Assembly: GCF_003027925.1 (NCBI RefSeq)
Contig: NZ_PYPS01000003.1
Location: forward strand, 124,001-188,000
Length of the DNA: 64,000 nucleotides
DNA from: Micromonospora sp. RP3T
GTDB taxonomy: Bacteria; Actinomycetota; Actinomycetes; Mycobacteriales; Micromonosporaceae
Direction: 5' to 3'
Every line of letters begins with the position of its first letter. Position 1 is the stretch's first letter. Below the pieces are notes generated by a model, which did not search any database, had not been told where the DNA came from, and saw only the letters and a program-made list of their open reading frames with translations. The translations under genes and the position numbers were made by a program. Below are positions 51,819-62,707 of this stretch, in pieces.

Positions 51819-52790
51819 TCAGATCCCCCGGTCCCGGCGCTCGCTGCGGGCCTGCGCCCCGATGAAGACCACGGCCACCACGACGATGATCACCGTGAGC
51901 ACTGTGGAGATCGCGGAGCCGTAGCCGACCTGGAGCTTCTTGAAGAACGTGTAGTACGCGAAGTACGACGGCACATTTGTGGCGTTCTCCGGGCCGCCCC
52001 GGGTCAGCGCGAAGATCGGCCCGAACACCTTCAACGCGGCGATGGTGCAGGTCAGCGCCACCACGAACGTCTCCGGCCGGATCTGCGGCAGCGTGATCGC
52101 GCGGAACCGGCGCAGCCAGTTCGCCCCGTCGACCTCGGCCGCCTCGTACAGCTCCGGGTCGACCCGCTGCAACGCCGCCATGAACACGACCACCGGGTAG
52201 CCGATCTGCACCCAGATCATCACCGCCATCACCACCGGCAGCGCGGTGTCCGGGTCGCCCAGCCAGTCGTGGCGCAGCGCCCCGAGCCCGACCGCGTCGA
52301 GCAGGCTGTTGAACGCGCCGTCGGGGCGCAGGATCCAGCCCCAGACGATGCCGGCGACCACCACGGGCAGCACCTGCGGCAGGTAGAACGCGGCCCGCAA
52401 CGCCGCCGCCGTACGCGGCTTGAACCGACGCCCGATGACGTCGAAGAGCACCGAGGCGAGCAGCAGCCCGAGCACCGTCGGCACCACCACCATCGCGACG
52501 ATCATCGCCACGGTGTTGCGGAACGACGCCCAGAACACCTCGTCGTCCAGCAACCGCCGGTAGTTGTCCAACCCGACGAACGTGGGGTCACCGACCCCGG
52601 ACCACCGGGTCAGCGACAGGTAGCCGGTGCCGACCAGCGGCGCGCCGATGACCAGGACGAACAGTGCCGCTCCGGGGAGCAGGTAGAGCCAGTACGCCGC
52701 ATCGCGGCCCCGCTTTCGGCGGCGGGACGGGGGAGCGGGGGCGGGGGTCGCCGCGGACGGCGCGGCGGCGACGGTGTCGGAGACTGCCAT
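51819..52790 (-). CDS. Carbohydrate ABC transporter permease, MalF type
   Basis: This 323-residue permease has a Pro/Ala-rich cytoplasmic N-terminal tail (~1-30), about six membrane segments, and the EAA loop YEAAEVDGANWLRRFRAITLPQIRP. It pairs with the MalG-type protein to import the sugar bound by the lipoprotein encoded upstream. ATG 52790 has GAAGGA upstream. Confidence 0.93.
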   Translation of the reverse strand: MAVSDTVAAAPSAATPAPAPPSRRRKRGRDAAYWLYLLPGAALFVLVIGAPLVGTGYLSLTRWSGVGDPTFVGLDNYRRLLDDEVFWASFRNTVAMIVAMVVVPTVLGLLLASVLFDVIGRRFKPRTAAALRAAFYLPQVLPVVVAGIVWGWILRPDGAFNSLLDAVGLGALRHDWLGDPDTALPVVMAVMIWVQIGYPVVVFMAALQRVDPELYEAAEVDGANWLRRFRAITLPQIRPETFVVALTCTIAALKVFGPIFALTRGGPENATNVPSYFAYYTFFKKLQVGYGSAISTVLTVIIVVVAVVFIGAQARSERRDRGI

Positions 52791-52857
52791 GGCGGATCCT
52801 TCCCGGCGGGGCGGCCGGGCGCACCGGTCGTGCCGGCCGCGCCCGCCGCTCGCCGTG

Positions 52858-54162
52858 TCACTTGCCGGTGATCTCCTTGACGCCGTCGGCGTACGGCTTG
52901 GCGATCGTGTCGAGCACCTGGTCGGGGGACTTGGACCCGTTGATCAGGCCCTGGAACCCGCCGACCAGCACGTCGTAGTAGCCGGGCACCGGCCAGTCCG
53001 GGTAGAAGGCCAGGCCGTCCTGCTTGCTGACCGTGTTGAAGTCCTCGATCAGCTTGCGGTCCTTCGGGTCGGTGATCCTGGCGGGGTCACCGGCCACCGG
53101 GACACCACCGTTGTTGCCGATCAGGTCCTGGATCTCCGGACGCAGGGTGATGTCGATGAAGTCGTACGCCAGGCTCTTGGCCCTGCTGTTCGTCGGGACG
53201 ACCCAGAGGTTGCCGGACGAGCCGGCGTTCAGCGTGTTGCCCGGGAACAGGAAGGTGTCCCAGTTGGCCTTCATCTCGGCCTTGAAGCGGCCGTACCACC
53301 AGCTGCCCGAGACGATCATCGGCGTCTTGCCGGCGATGAACGCGGTGCCCATGTCCTCGGCCTTGAGGCTCGCCGAGTTCTTGGCCACGTAGCCCTTCCG
53401 CACCCAGTCGGCGAAGGTGTCCGCGCCGTACTTCAGCGGGTCGGCCCTGAAGTCGACGGGGTTCTTGTAGAGCTGGTAGTCGTCGACGAACGTCCGGTCG
53501 GCCTTCGACAGGGCCAGCTGGTAGAAGAGCTGCCCGGCCGGGTACTCGGCGCCGGCCATGCCCAGCGGGGTGATCTTCTTGCCGACGAAGGTGTCCATCG
53601 CGGCGGTCATCTCGGCCATGGTGGTGGGCACCGGGACGCCGTTGCGGTCGAACAGGTCCTTGTTGTAGTAGACCGTGACGTACTCGCCGTAGTTCGGCAC
53701 GCCGAACCACTTGCCCGACCCCATCACGCCCTTGTCCGTGTAGCGGGCGGTGGTCTGGAGGCTGGAGCTGAGCTTGCCGGCCCAGCCGCGCTTCTCCGCC
53801 TCGTCGCTGAGGTCGGTGAGCAGGCCCTGGGAGGACAGCAGGCCGGCCGTCGCGTTGCCCTTGTTGTACTCCATGATGTCCGGTCCCTCGGACGAGTTGA
53901 TGATCATGCCGGCGTTCTGCTGGATCTGCTCGAACGCCTTGCGCTCGAAGCGCACCTCCACGCCCGGGTGCTCGGTCTTGAAGATCTCGATGGCCCGGTC
54001 CCAGCCGACCCCCATCGCGCTGTTCTCGCCCTCGTAGTGCCAGAGCTTGAGGGTCTTGGCCCCGCTGTCGTCACCGCTGTCGTCGCCCCCGCACGCGGTC
54101 ACGGTGGTCGTCGCGGTCGCCGCCAGGGCGAGCGCCGCGACGATCCGGCGGAATCGCTGCAT
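52858..54162 (-). CDS. Sugar ABC transporter substrate-binding lipoprotein
   Basis: This 434-residue family 1 solute-binding protein has a lipoprotein signal peptide ending TVTACGG. The fold signature LKLWHYEGENSAMGVGWDRAIEIFKTEHPG and late AKPYADGVKEI are typical of oligosaccharide receptors. It is anchored outside the membrane and feeds the MalF/MalG channel. ATG 54162 has GAGGAGG upstream. It lies 85 nt after the LacI gene in the same direction. The ligand is probably a xyloglucan- or beta-glucan-derived oligosaccharide, inferred from the two glycosidases. Confidence 0.92.
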   Translation of the reverse strand: MQRFRRIVAALALAATATTTVTACGGDDSGDDSGAKTLKLWHYEGENSAMGVGWDRAIEIFKTEHPGVEVRFERKAFEQIQQNAGMIINSSEGPDIMEYNKGNATAGLLSSQGLLTDLSDEAEKRGWAGKLSSSLQTTARYTDKGVMGSGKWFGVPNYGEYVTVYYNKDLFDRNGVPVPTTMAEMTAAMDTFVGKKITPLGMAGAEYPAGQLFYQLALSKADRTFVDDYQLYKNPVDFRADPLKYGADTFADWVRKGYVAKNSASLKAEDMGTAFIAGKTPMIVSGSWWYGRFKAEMKANWDTFLFPGNTLNAGSSGNLWVVPTNSRAKSLAYDFIDITLRPEIQDLIGNNGGVPVAGDPARITDPKDRKLIEDFNTVSKQDGLAFYPDWPVPGYYDVLVGGFQGLINGSKSPDQVLDTIAKPYADGVKEITGK

Positions 54163-54247
54163 TGCTATCCTCCTCGTTGAGTATCGAGCCGGTACTTCAC
54201 TGGGTCCGTCGTCGCGTTGCCGCGCGGCGACGGGCCGTTTCTCCTGT

Positions 54248-55285
54248 TCAGCCCCCCGTCGGTGGGCGGCTTCGTGGGACTGCGGTCGAGCCCCGGATCT
54301 CCAGCGCGCACGGCAGCAGTTGCTGGTGACGCTCGTCGCCGGCCCCGTCCAGGTGACGCACCAGCGCCTCGATCGCGATCCGGCCCATCGCCGATCCGGG
54401 CGACGTCATCGCGGTCAGCGCCGGGGTGGCCAGCTCGGCGACCTGCGGCGAGGTGACCATCGAGACGACCGAGACGTCGTCGGGCACGGACAGCCCTCGT
54501 GCGGTCAGCTCGCCGAGGATGCCGAAGATCGCCGTCTCGTTCATGGCCAGCACCGCCGTCAGGCCCGGCGCCCGCGCCAGGGCGGCGGCCAGCGCCGCCC
54601 GGCCGCCGGCGGCGCTGTCCTCGGCCGGGATCATGACCGGTTCCAGGCCGTGGCCGGTCATGGCCGTGACAAAGGCGTCCCGGGTACGCAGCGCCGGGCC
54701 GTAACCGCGGGTCAGGGTCTGCGCCGAGTGGTTGACGTAGACGATCCGCCGGTGCCCCAGCCCGACCAGGTGCGCCACCGCCTCCCGCACGGTCTGCCCG
54801 AAGTCGATGTCGACGTAGGAGAGCCCGGCGGTGTCCCCGGTGCGCCCGATGAGCACCAGCGGCACACCGGCCTCCTGGAGCGCGGCGACCCGCTCGTCGG
54901 CGAGCTTCACCTCCATCAGCACGACGCCGTCGAACATCCGCTGGCTGGCCAGCCGGCGCAGGTCGGCGAGGTCGCCGCCACCCCCGACGGGCGACAGGAC
55001 CAGGTGGTAGCCGACGGCGCTGGCCGCCGCGGCCGCCCCGGTGACGAACGCCGTCTCGGTCGCGCCGAGGCCGCGCTCGTCCATCGGCAGCAGCAGGCCC
55101 AGGATCCGGCTACGTCGGCTGGCCAGGCCACGGGCCATGGCGTTGGGCTGGTAGTCCAGCTCGGTCATGGCGGCGCGCACCTTGGCCCGGGTGGCCGGGG
55201 AGATCGGCCGGGTGCCGGTGAGCACGTAGGACACGGTGCTGACCGAGACCTGGGCCAGGCGGGCGACGTCGTGCATGGTGGCCAT
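54248..55285 (-). CDS. LacI-family transcriptional regulator
   Basis: This 345-residue repressor has an N-terminal HTH (MHDVARLAQVSVSTVSYVLTGTRPIS), the hinge helix NAMARGLASRRS, and a periplasmic-binding-protein-like effector domain. It heads the sugar operon: regulator, receptor, two permeases, alpha-xylosidase, beta-glucosidase. Two LacI-type operators lie upstream (55330-55356), so it likely represses itself and the operon until the imported sugar binds. ATG 55285 has GAGGAGG upstream; an internal ATG at 55276 is an alternative. Confidence 0.92.
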   Translation of the reverse strand: MATMHDVARLAQVSVSTVSYVLTGTRPISPATRAKVRAAMTELDYQPNAMARGLASRRSRILGLLLPMDERGLGATETAFVTGAAAAASAVGYHLVLSPVGGGGDLADLRRLASQRMFDGVVLMEVKLADERVAALQEAGVPLVLIGRTGDTAGLSYVDIDFGQTVREAVAHLVGLGHRRIVYVNHSAQTLTRGYGPALRTRDAFVTAMTGHGLEPVMIPAEDSAAGGRAALAAALARAPGLTAVLAMNETAIFGILGELTARGLSVPDDVSVVSMVTSPQVAELATPALTAMTSPGSAMGRIAIEALVRHLDGAGDERHQQLLPCALEIRGSTAVPRSRPPTGG

Positions 55286-55329
55286 CGCGCACCTCCTCGG
55301 GACGGGCGTGGCACCGCGTTCGAATGATC

Positions 55330-55389
55330 GTCGAAGCGCTTCGACGAAGCGGTTCGACAGACGCTAGGCCGCTGTTACGGCGACGTCAA
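55330..55389 (-). promoter_or_regulatory. Promoter and two LacI operators of the sugar operon
   Basis: On the minus strand, -35 TTGACG (55389-55384), 17 nt and -10 TAGCGT (55366-55361) precede CGAACCGCTTCG (55356-55345) and a perfect 16-bp palindrome GTCGAAGCGCTTCGAC (55345-55330). Both operators cover the start of transcription, suggesting block of initiation or early elongation. Confidence 0.82.
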
Positions 55390-55539
55390 TAGCCGATGTC
55401 GAAAGACGGCGTTCGCCGTCGTCGAGCTGTGGCTCCGCAACGCCCTCGGCGGGCCGGCCGCGTCGGCCTGACCGCCGCCACCCCGACGGGGCGTCCTGCT
55501 GGCCCACGTCCGGGGGGAAGGTCATCCGATCTCCTGCGG

Positions 55540-56113
55540 CGAATGGTGCGACGCGGACTGGGAGCACCTGCGCGTCGCCGGCGCCGCGATCAAGGACCGG
55601 ACGCTGCGGCACCTGGACCGCCACCTGCTGCGGTTCGAGGAGCGGGCCACCGCCGCGGGGGCCGTCGTGCACTGGGCGCGCGACGCGGCGGAGGCCAACC
55701 GGATCGTCGTCGACCTGGTCCGCGCCGCCGACGCCGACGAGGTGATCAAGGTCAAGTCCATGGTCACCCTGGCGGCCCGCGCCGGCTCGCCGCCGCGCAG
55801 CGCCTCGCCGCCCTCGCCGACGCCCGGGACGTGGTGCGGTTGTTCGCCCAACGGGTCGGCGACTACCGGGCCCGGGTCCGGGTCGTCGAACCGGCGATGC
55901 TCGCCGCCGCGGTGGCGGCGGAGTTGCGGAACGCGGCGGTCGACACGCTCGCCGTGCCGCCCGATCTGCCCGGCGAATGGTGGGCCGGGACAGCGGTCGA
56001 GGATCAGCGGCCCGTCCGCCACGAGCGACATCGAACCGAACCGGGTCGAAGGCGTGCACGGCCCCCGGAACCTCGTCGTGCTGGTCGTCGCCCCGGCCAC
56101 CCGCGGGGGATGA
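55540..56113 (+). pseudogene. Decayed lutB-lutC (lactate utilization) remnant
   Basis: Pieces of two LUD-type genes follow each other in shifting frames. One frame (55556-55775) encodes DWEHLRVAGAAIKDR, VVHWARDAAEANRIV and VIKVKSMVT, matching the middle of the LutB iron-sulfur subunit, then loses similarity. A second frame (~55800-55995) encodes FAQRVGDYRARVRVV and LAVPPDLPGEWW, like the LutC N-terminus. Back in the first frame, ISGPSATSDIEPNRVEGVHG (~56003-56062) matches the LutC C-terminus. The Fe-S Cys motifs and most of LutC are missing. This appears to be a genome scar left by deletions; a functional protein is unlikely. Confidence 0.78.
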
Positions 56114-56114
56114 C

Positions 56115-56726
56115 CTACGACGCGTCGCCGCCCCCTTGGCGGGCCAGTCGCCAGCCGACGTAGGCGAGCGTGAGAACGACCGCGCCGGCGATCAGGTACC
56201 ACCCGAACCGGTGCAGGTCCACGAGCACGGCCCGCAGGTGGTCGCCGGTCAGGTAGCCGGCCGTCGTCCACAGTCCCACCCAGGCGGCGGCGCCGAGCGC
56301 GTTGTAGGCCACGAAGCGCCGCCACGGCATGCCGGTGGTGCCGGCGACCACCCCGTTGAACTGCCGTAGACCGTCGACGAAGCGGGCGGCGGCGACGAGC
56401 TTCGGGCCGTGGCGGCTCATCACCGCCTCCAGGCGGGCGAACCGGTCCGGGCCCAGACGCAGGCGGCGGCCGTGGCGCAGGACGAGCCGGCGACCGCCGT
56501 GGCGACCGATCAGGTAGCCGATGCTGTCCCCGGCCACCGCGGCCAGGAACGCGGTGGCCGCCACGGCGACGACGCTCAGTCGTCCGTGGGACGCGTACCC
56601 GGCGGCGAGGACGATCGCGGTCTGGCCCGGCGCCGGGACGCCGAAGCCCTCCACGCCGACGAGCAGGGCGAGCCCCGGGTAGCCGTAGTGGCTCACCAGG
56701 TCGGTGAGCAGCCGGAACGGGCTCAC
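56115..56726 (-). CDS. DedA-family membrane protein
   Basis: This 203-residue membrane protein of the DedA/SNARE-associated family has GFGVPAPGQTAIVLAAGY and the conserved arginine region AAARFVDGLRQFNGVVAGTTGM, followed by further membrane segments. DedA proteins act in lipid carrier recycling, membrane homeostasis or drug resistance. The GTG start at 56726 gives the expected length. It stands alone, converging with the decayed lut remnant. Confidence 0.9.
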   Translation of the reverse strand: MSPFRLLTDLVSHYGYPGLALLVGVEGFGVPAPGQTAIVLAAGYASHGRLSVVAVAATAFLAAVAGDSIGYLIGRHGGRRLVLRHGRRLRLGPDRFARLEAVMSRHGPKLVAAARFVDGLRQFNGVVAGTTGMPWRRFVAYNALGAAAWVGLWTTAGYLTGDHLRAVLVDLHRFGWYLIAGAVVLTLAYVGWRLARQGGGDAS

Positions 56727-58559
<1,833 letters not shown>

Positions 58560-58582
58560 GCGACGACACGTGGAGGATGATC

Positions 58583-59356
58583 ATGCGTAGGTTCCTCGCG
58601 GTGTTCGCCGCCGCCCTGACGCTCGGCACCGTCGCCGGCAGCGGGCCGGCCGGCGCGTCGACCGCCGCCCCACGTTCGTGCCCCCGCGGCCTGCTCTTCT
58701 GCGAGGACTTCGAGCGACTGCCCCCGGGCGGGCCCCGCACACTGAAGTGGGGCGTCGACACCCGCCACGGCACGCTCACCGTCGAGCGGGCCCGCCGGGG
58801 CAACCAGGTGCTGCACGTTCACACGGTCGACAACGGGCGCGCCTTCCTGCGCGTCGACGACGTCGCCGCGCCGGGTAACCGCCTCTACGGCCGGATGCGG
58901 CTGCGCGTCGACGCCTTCCCCACCGCCCCGGACTGGGCGCACTTCACGCTGGTGGAGGCGACCGGCGCCGGCAGCGCGGAGGTCGTCCGCCCGGTCGGCG
59001 GCCAGTACGCGCCCACGGTCCCCGGCACCTTCTGGGGGATCGGCGCGGACGGCGGCCCGACCGGCGACTGGACCAACTGGCGGGAGTCCGCCCCGGTCAC
59101 CGAGGACACCTGGCAGTGCGTCGAGTGGCGGCTGGACGCGACGGACAACCGGGTCGCGGTGTGGATCGACGGCGTGGCGAACCCGGAGCTGACCGCGTCC
59201 ACGACCGAACACGGCGGCAACGACGTGCCCTTCGTCCTGCCGACGGTCGACACCGTCAAGATCGGCTGGCAGCTCTACCAGGGCGGCACCACGCCGGGCG
59301 AGTTCGACCTCTGGATCGACGACGTCGCGCTGTCCAGCAGGCGGCTCGGCTGCTGA
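58583..59356 (+). CDS. Secreted Cip1-like / polysaccharide-lyase-like protein
   Basis: This 257-residue exported protein has a signal peptide (~1-27). The beta-jelly-roll pattern resembles fungal Cip1 and its actinobacterial homologues: CEDFERLP, LYGRMRLRVDAF, GGQYAPT, GPTGDWTNWRES, GWQLYQGG and the final DLWIDDVALSSRRLGC. Cip1 is secreted with cellulases; a lyase activity on glucuronan-like polymers has been proposed for relatives. ATG 58583 is preferred over ATG 58577 because GGAGG then sits at the right distance. Position after the xylanase fits plant cell-wall breakdown. The exact function is not certain. Confidence 0.72.
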   Translation: MRRFLAVFAAALTLGTVAGSGPAGASTAAPRSCPRGLLFCEDFERLPPGGPRTLKWGVDTRHGTLTVERARRGNQVLHVHTVDNGRAFLRVDDVAAPGNRLYGRMRLRVDAFPTAPDWAHFTLVEATGAGSAEVVRPVGGQYAPTVPGTFWGIGADGGPTGDWTNWRESAPVTEDTWQCVEWRLDATDNRVAVWIDGVANPELTASTTEHGGNDVPFVLPTVDTVKIGWQLYQGGTTPGEFDLWIDDVALSSRRLGC

Positions 59357-59371
59357 CCCGAGCCTCCGCCA

Positions 59372-59410
59372 GCGGAACGCCTGGCCGGTGACCCCGGCCA
59401 GGCGTTCCGC
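59372..59410. terminator. Bidirectional terminator hairpin
   Basis: A perfect 17-bp stem (59372-59388 with 59394-59410) with a 5-nt loop lies between the convergent Cip1-like and small secreted protein genes. Confidence 0.8.
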
Positions 59411-59427
59411 CCGGAGCGGCCGGCCCC

Positions 59428-59742
59428 TCAGGCGCAGCCCCGGTACTGCAACGAAGCGTCCTTCATGTACGCCCACAGCGCCAGGCCGTTCCAGTAGTCG
59501 TAGGTGAGCGTCCAACCGTTGGCGGTGTTGCCGGTCGGGCCGGTGACGACCTGTCCGTAGCGGCGGGTGCCGTACAACGTGGACTCCCTGGGCTCGGTGT
59601 ACATGCCCGCGTAGTCCCAGACGACGGTGAAGCTGCTCGTCGTGCACGCCGCCTGCGCCGTCCCGGCCGGCGCCAGAGCCGTCAGCGTCGTCGCCGCGAG
59701 GCCGGCCGCCACCGTGCGCAGCAGCAGTCGTCGAACGATCAT
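59428..59742 (-). CDS. Small secreted protein, function unknown
   Basis: This 104-residue protein has a signal peptide (~1-32, MIVRR start, ending GTAQA). The mature part is ~70 residues with two Cys that could pair (one near each end) and many aromatic residues (WDYAGMYTEP, TLTYDYWNG, ALWAYMKDA). The layout resembles small bacterial SH3-like secreted proteins. ATG 59742 has GGAGGACC upstream, preferred over ATG 59769. No function can be assigned. Confidence 0.78.
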   Translation of the reverse strand: MIVRRLLLRTVAAGLAATTLTALAPAGTAQAACTTSSFTVVWDYAGMYTEPRESTLYGTRRYGQVVTGPTGNTANGWTLTYDYWNGLALWAYMKDASLQYRGCA

Positions 59743-59943
59743 CAGGTCCTCCACTCGATCGTCGCGCACGAATGCGCCACGGGGACATCCATCCGCCGGA
59801 TTCTATTCGTCGCCGCCGATCCCCGCGCTCGCCGGGCGGCCGGGACGCCGGGTCGGGGCCGATTGTCGTGGACCGCGCCGATACGGTGTTCGATGGCTCG
59901 GCCGACACCAGACCGTCGACGCCCGGTGACCGCGAGAGGAACC

Positions 59944-60753
59944 ATGGAACCAGCGAACCCCCGGCCCGCCGCGCCGGAGAGCCCTGAGGTGGCGGGCCGG
60001 CCGCCGGCGTTGCGCCTGTCCGGCCTGCTCAAGGTGTTCGGCGCGCACACCGCCGTCGACCACGTCGATCTCGTGGTGCCGCAGGGGTCGTTCTTCGGCC
60101 TGGTCGGTCCGAACGGGGCCGGCAAGACGACGTCGTTGTCCATGGCGGTCGGCCTGCTGCGCCCGGACGCGGGCGTCGCACGGGTGTTCGGGGTGGACGT
60201 GTGGTCCGACCCGGCCGGGGCGAAGGCGTTGCTGGGCGTGCTGCCCGACGGGCTGTCCATGCCGGAGCGGCTGACCGGGCGCGAGCTGCTGACATACCTC
60301 GGGCAGTTGCGCGGCATCGAGGCCGGCGTGCTGGCCGGCCGTGTCCAGGAACTGCTCGACGTGCTGGAGCTCGGCGCGGCCGAGCGCACCCTGGTGGTCG
60401 ACTACTCCACCGGCATGCGCAAGAAGATCGGGCTGGCGACCGCCCTGCTGCACGGGCCCCGGCTGCTGGTGTTGGACGAGCCGTTCGAGGCGGTCGACCC
60501 GGTGTCCGCGGCCGCGCTCAAGGCGATCCTGACCGGGTTCGTGGCCGGCGGCGGCTCGGTGGTGCTCTCCAGTCACGTGATGCCGCTCGTCGAGCAGCTC
60601 TGCGACACCGTGGCCGTCATGGCCGGGGGCCGGGTCGTGGCGGCCGGTCCGCTGGCCGAGGTGCGCGGCGACACCACGCTGGAGCAGACGTTCGTCCGGC
60701 TGGTCGGCGGTGACGCGCACACCCGGAAGGGGCTGTCGTGGTTGGCGTCCTGA
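59944..60753 (+). CDS. ABC-2 type exporter ATP-binding protein
   Basis: This 269-residue nucleotide-binding protein has Walker A GPNGAGKTT, a signature in the variant form YSTGMRKKIGLA, Walker B LLVLDEPFEAVD and the switch His region VVLSSHVMPL. The N-terminal tail is Pro/Ala-rich. ATG 59944 has AGAGGA upstream. The gene overlaps the next one by 16 nt; the pair forms an exporter of the drug/lipid/antibiotic class. It may give resistance together with the ribosome-protection gene downstream. Confidence 0.92.
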   Translation: MEPANPRPAAPESPEVAGRPPALRLSGLLKVFGAHTAVDHVDLVVPQGSFFGLVGPNGAGKTTSLSMAVGLLRPDAGVARVFGVDVWSDPAGAKALLGVLPDGLSMPERLTGRELLTYLGQLRGIEAGVLAGRVQELLDVLELGAAERTLVVDYSTGMRKKIGLATALLHGPRLLVLDEPFEAVDPVSAAALKAILTGFVAGGGSVVLSSHVMPLVEQLCDTVAVMAGGRVVAAGPLAEVRGDTTLEQTFVRLVGGDAHTRKGLSWLAS

Positions 60754-62603
60754 TCCGGATGAAGTTGACGATCATCAGGAACTCGATGACCGGTGGCCGG
60801 GCGGCGTGGATGCTGGTCGGCGCGGTCCTCGGCCTGCTGTTCGCGGCCGCGACCATCTGGCTCTCCCTGGTCGAGCTGCCCACCGACGTGCTGGGCGACC
60901 TGCTCGCCGGCGTGTTCGGGATGTGGACGCTCGGCTGGCTGATCGGCCCGCTGTGGAGCGGCGCGGCGGTGCTGCGCGCCGACCACTTCACGCTGCTGCC
61001 GGTGCCGCGTCGCCGGCTCGCGGTGGGGCTGCTGGGGGCGGCCTTCGTCGGGATCACCACCGCGGTCACCGCGCTGGGGTTCGTCGGCCTGATCACGTAC
61101 GGCGCCCGGCAGGGTCTGGTCCCGGCGGTGCTGGCCGCGCCGGTCGCGGCCCTGCAACTGGTCTTCGTGGTGCTGCTGTCCCGGGTGGTCCACGCGCTGT
61201 TCGGGGCCGTCGCGGCGTCGAGGGCGGGTGCGGCGATCACCGGCGTGCTGTTCGCCGCGATGCTCGTGCTCACCCAGTCCGGGTGGATGATCGTCGTGGC
61301 CGTGATGTACTCCGACGTCCTGACCACCGGGTTCTCCCACGCGACCACCGTCACGCTGCGGGCGGTCCCGTCGAGCTGGGGCGTGGTGGCGGTGGACGCC
61401 GCGGGCCGTGGTGACTGGCCGCTCGCCCTCGCCGCGCCGGCCGGGCTGGCCGTGCTCTGCGTGCTGCTGCTGCTCGTCTGGTCGGTGGAGCTGGGCAGTC
61501 CGCGCCGGGCCCGGGTCACCATCCGGGGCAGCGCCCACCGCGCCCCGGTGCGCGGCGGCCCGTTCGCCGGTACGACCGGCGCCGTCGTCCGCAAGGAGCT
61601 GCGCACCTGGTGGCGTGACCCGTTGCGGACCACCACCGCGGTGGTGCCGATCGTCTGGGCGCTGGGCACCGTGCTGCTGCCGCTGACCTTCGACGCCCGG
61701 GTCCTGCTGCCCTGGGCCGGCCCGGCGCTCGCGCTCTTCGCGATCACCTCGGCCGGCAACCTCTACAGCCAGGACGGCACCGCGCTCTGGCAGACCCTGA
61801 CGACCGGCACCCAACGCGCCGACGTACGGGGCCGGCAGTGGGCGTACCTGATCGTCTTCGGGCCGCCGGCCGTCGCCCTGAGCATCGCCTTCGGCTGGTG
61901 GAGCGGCCTGACCTGGACCTGGCCGTGGGTCGCCGCGGCGGTGCCCGCCCTGCTCGGCGGCGGCGCCGGTCTGATCGTCCACGCCTCCGTGTTCGGTCTG
62001 GTCCCGGGTCCCGACGCCCACAAGCGACCGAGCAACCCGCTGGAGCGCGCCGACACCACCGGCCAGTCCAACGTGCTGTTCTGGGTCGGGTTGCTGCCGG
62101 CGGCGCCCGCGCTCGCCCTGGTCTGGCTCGGCGCCCGGGTCGACCAGCCGTGGTTGAGCTGGGCCGGGGTGCCGGTGGGCGTGCTGACCGGCGTCGCCGT
62201 CGCCTGGGCGCTGGGGGCCGGGGCGATCCGGAAGCTCACCGAGGACGGCCCCGACCTGCTGCACACCATGCGCACCGGCCGACCCCCCGTGGTCCGGCGC
62301 GTCGACGGCTCCGGCGTGGCCGCGAGGGGCGGCCCGGTCGAGGGGTTGAGCTGGGGCCTCGGCTCGGTCCTGCTGATCCCGCAGGGGATCATCCCGCTGG
62401 TCTTCATCCTGTCCGACATCCACGTCCGGTCCTGGTTCCTGGCGATGTACGTGTGGCCCGTCCTCGGGGTGCCGATCGCCGTGCTCGGCATCCTGGCCGG
62501 CATCGCCCTGTACGCCCGGGCCGTGCGGACCAGGGTCGACCGCCGGGCCGGCCGGGCCGGCGGCCCGGCGTCGGCCGGGGATCGCGAGCTCGAATCGGTC
62601 TGA
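60738..62603 (+). CDS. ABC-2 type exporter membrane protein
   Basis: This 621-residue integral membrane protein has about twelve hydrophobic segments, long for an ABC-2 permease and perhaps an internal duplication (two sets of six). No enzymatic motif is seen. GTG 60738 has GGAAGGGG upstream and lies inside the end of the ATPase gene, so they are co-translated. The exported substrate is unknown. A GC-rich inverted repeat (62659-62674) follows in the leader of the next gene. Confidence 0.87.
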   Translation: MVGVLIRMKLTIIRNSMTGGRAAWMLVGAVLGLLFAAATIWLSLVELPTDVLGDLLAGVFGMWTLGWLIGPLWSGAAVLRADHFTLLPVPRRRLAVGLLGAAFVGITTAVTALGFVGLITYGARQGLVPAVLAAPVAALQLVFVVLLSRVVHALFGAVAASRAGAAITGVLFAAMLVLTQSGWMIVVAVMYSDVLTTGFSHATTVTLRAVPSSWGVVAVDAAGRGDWPLALAAPAGLAVLCVLLLLVWSVELGSPRRARVTIRGSAHRAPVRGGPFAGTTGAVVRKELRTWWRDPLRTTTAVVPIVWALGTVLLPLTFDARVLLPWAGPALALFAITSAGNLYSQDGTALWQTLTTGTQRADVRGRQWAYLIVFGPPAVALSIAFGWWSGLTWTWPWVAAAVPALLGGGAGLIVHASVFGLVPGPDAHKRPSNPLERADTTGQSNVLFWVGLLPAAPALALVWLGARVDQPWLSWAGVPVGVLTGVAVAWALGAGAIRKLTEDGPDLLHTMRTGRPPVVRRVDGSGVAARGGPVEGLSWGLGSVLLIPQGIIPLVFILSDIHVRSWFLAMYVWPVLGVPIAVLGILAGIALYARAVRTRVDRRAGRAGGPASAGDRELESV

Positions 62604-62658
62604 GACCCGAATTCGGTGGTGGCGGTCGCCGTGGGCGTGCGAACCTGGCGACGGCCCA

Positions 62659-62674
62659 CCGCCGCACCCGGCGG
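62659..62674 (+). terminator. Short hairpin before the ribosome-protection gene
   Basis: A 6-bp stem CCGCCG/CGGCGG with loop CACC lies in the 159-bp gap after the exporter gene. It could be a weak terminator or part of an attenuator together with the upstream ORF at 62708. Confidence 0.4.
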
Positions 62675-62707
62675 AGGCGCCGGCCACCACGACGACGAGG
62701 AGTGACG

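Noticed and set aside
54163..54247. LacI operator before the sugar receptor gene
   Set aside because: No GAAnCGnTTC-type palindrome is present; the operators lie before the LacI gene instead.
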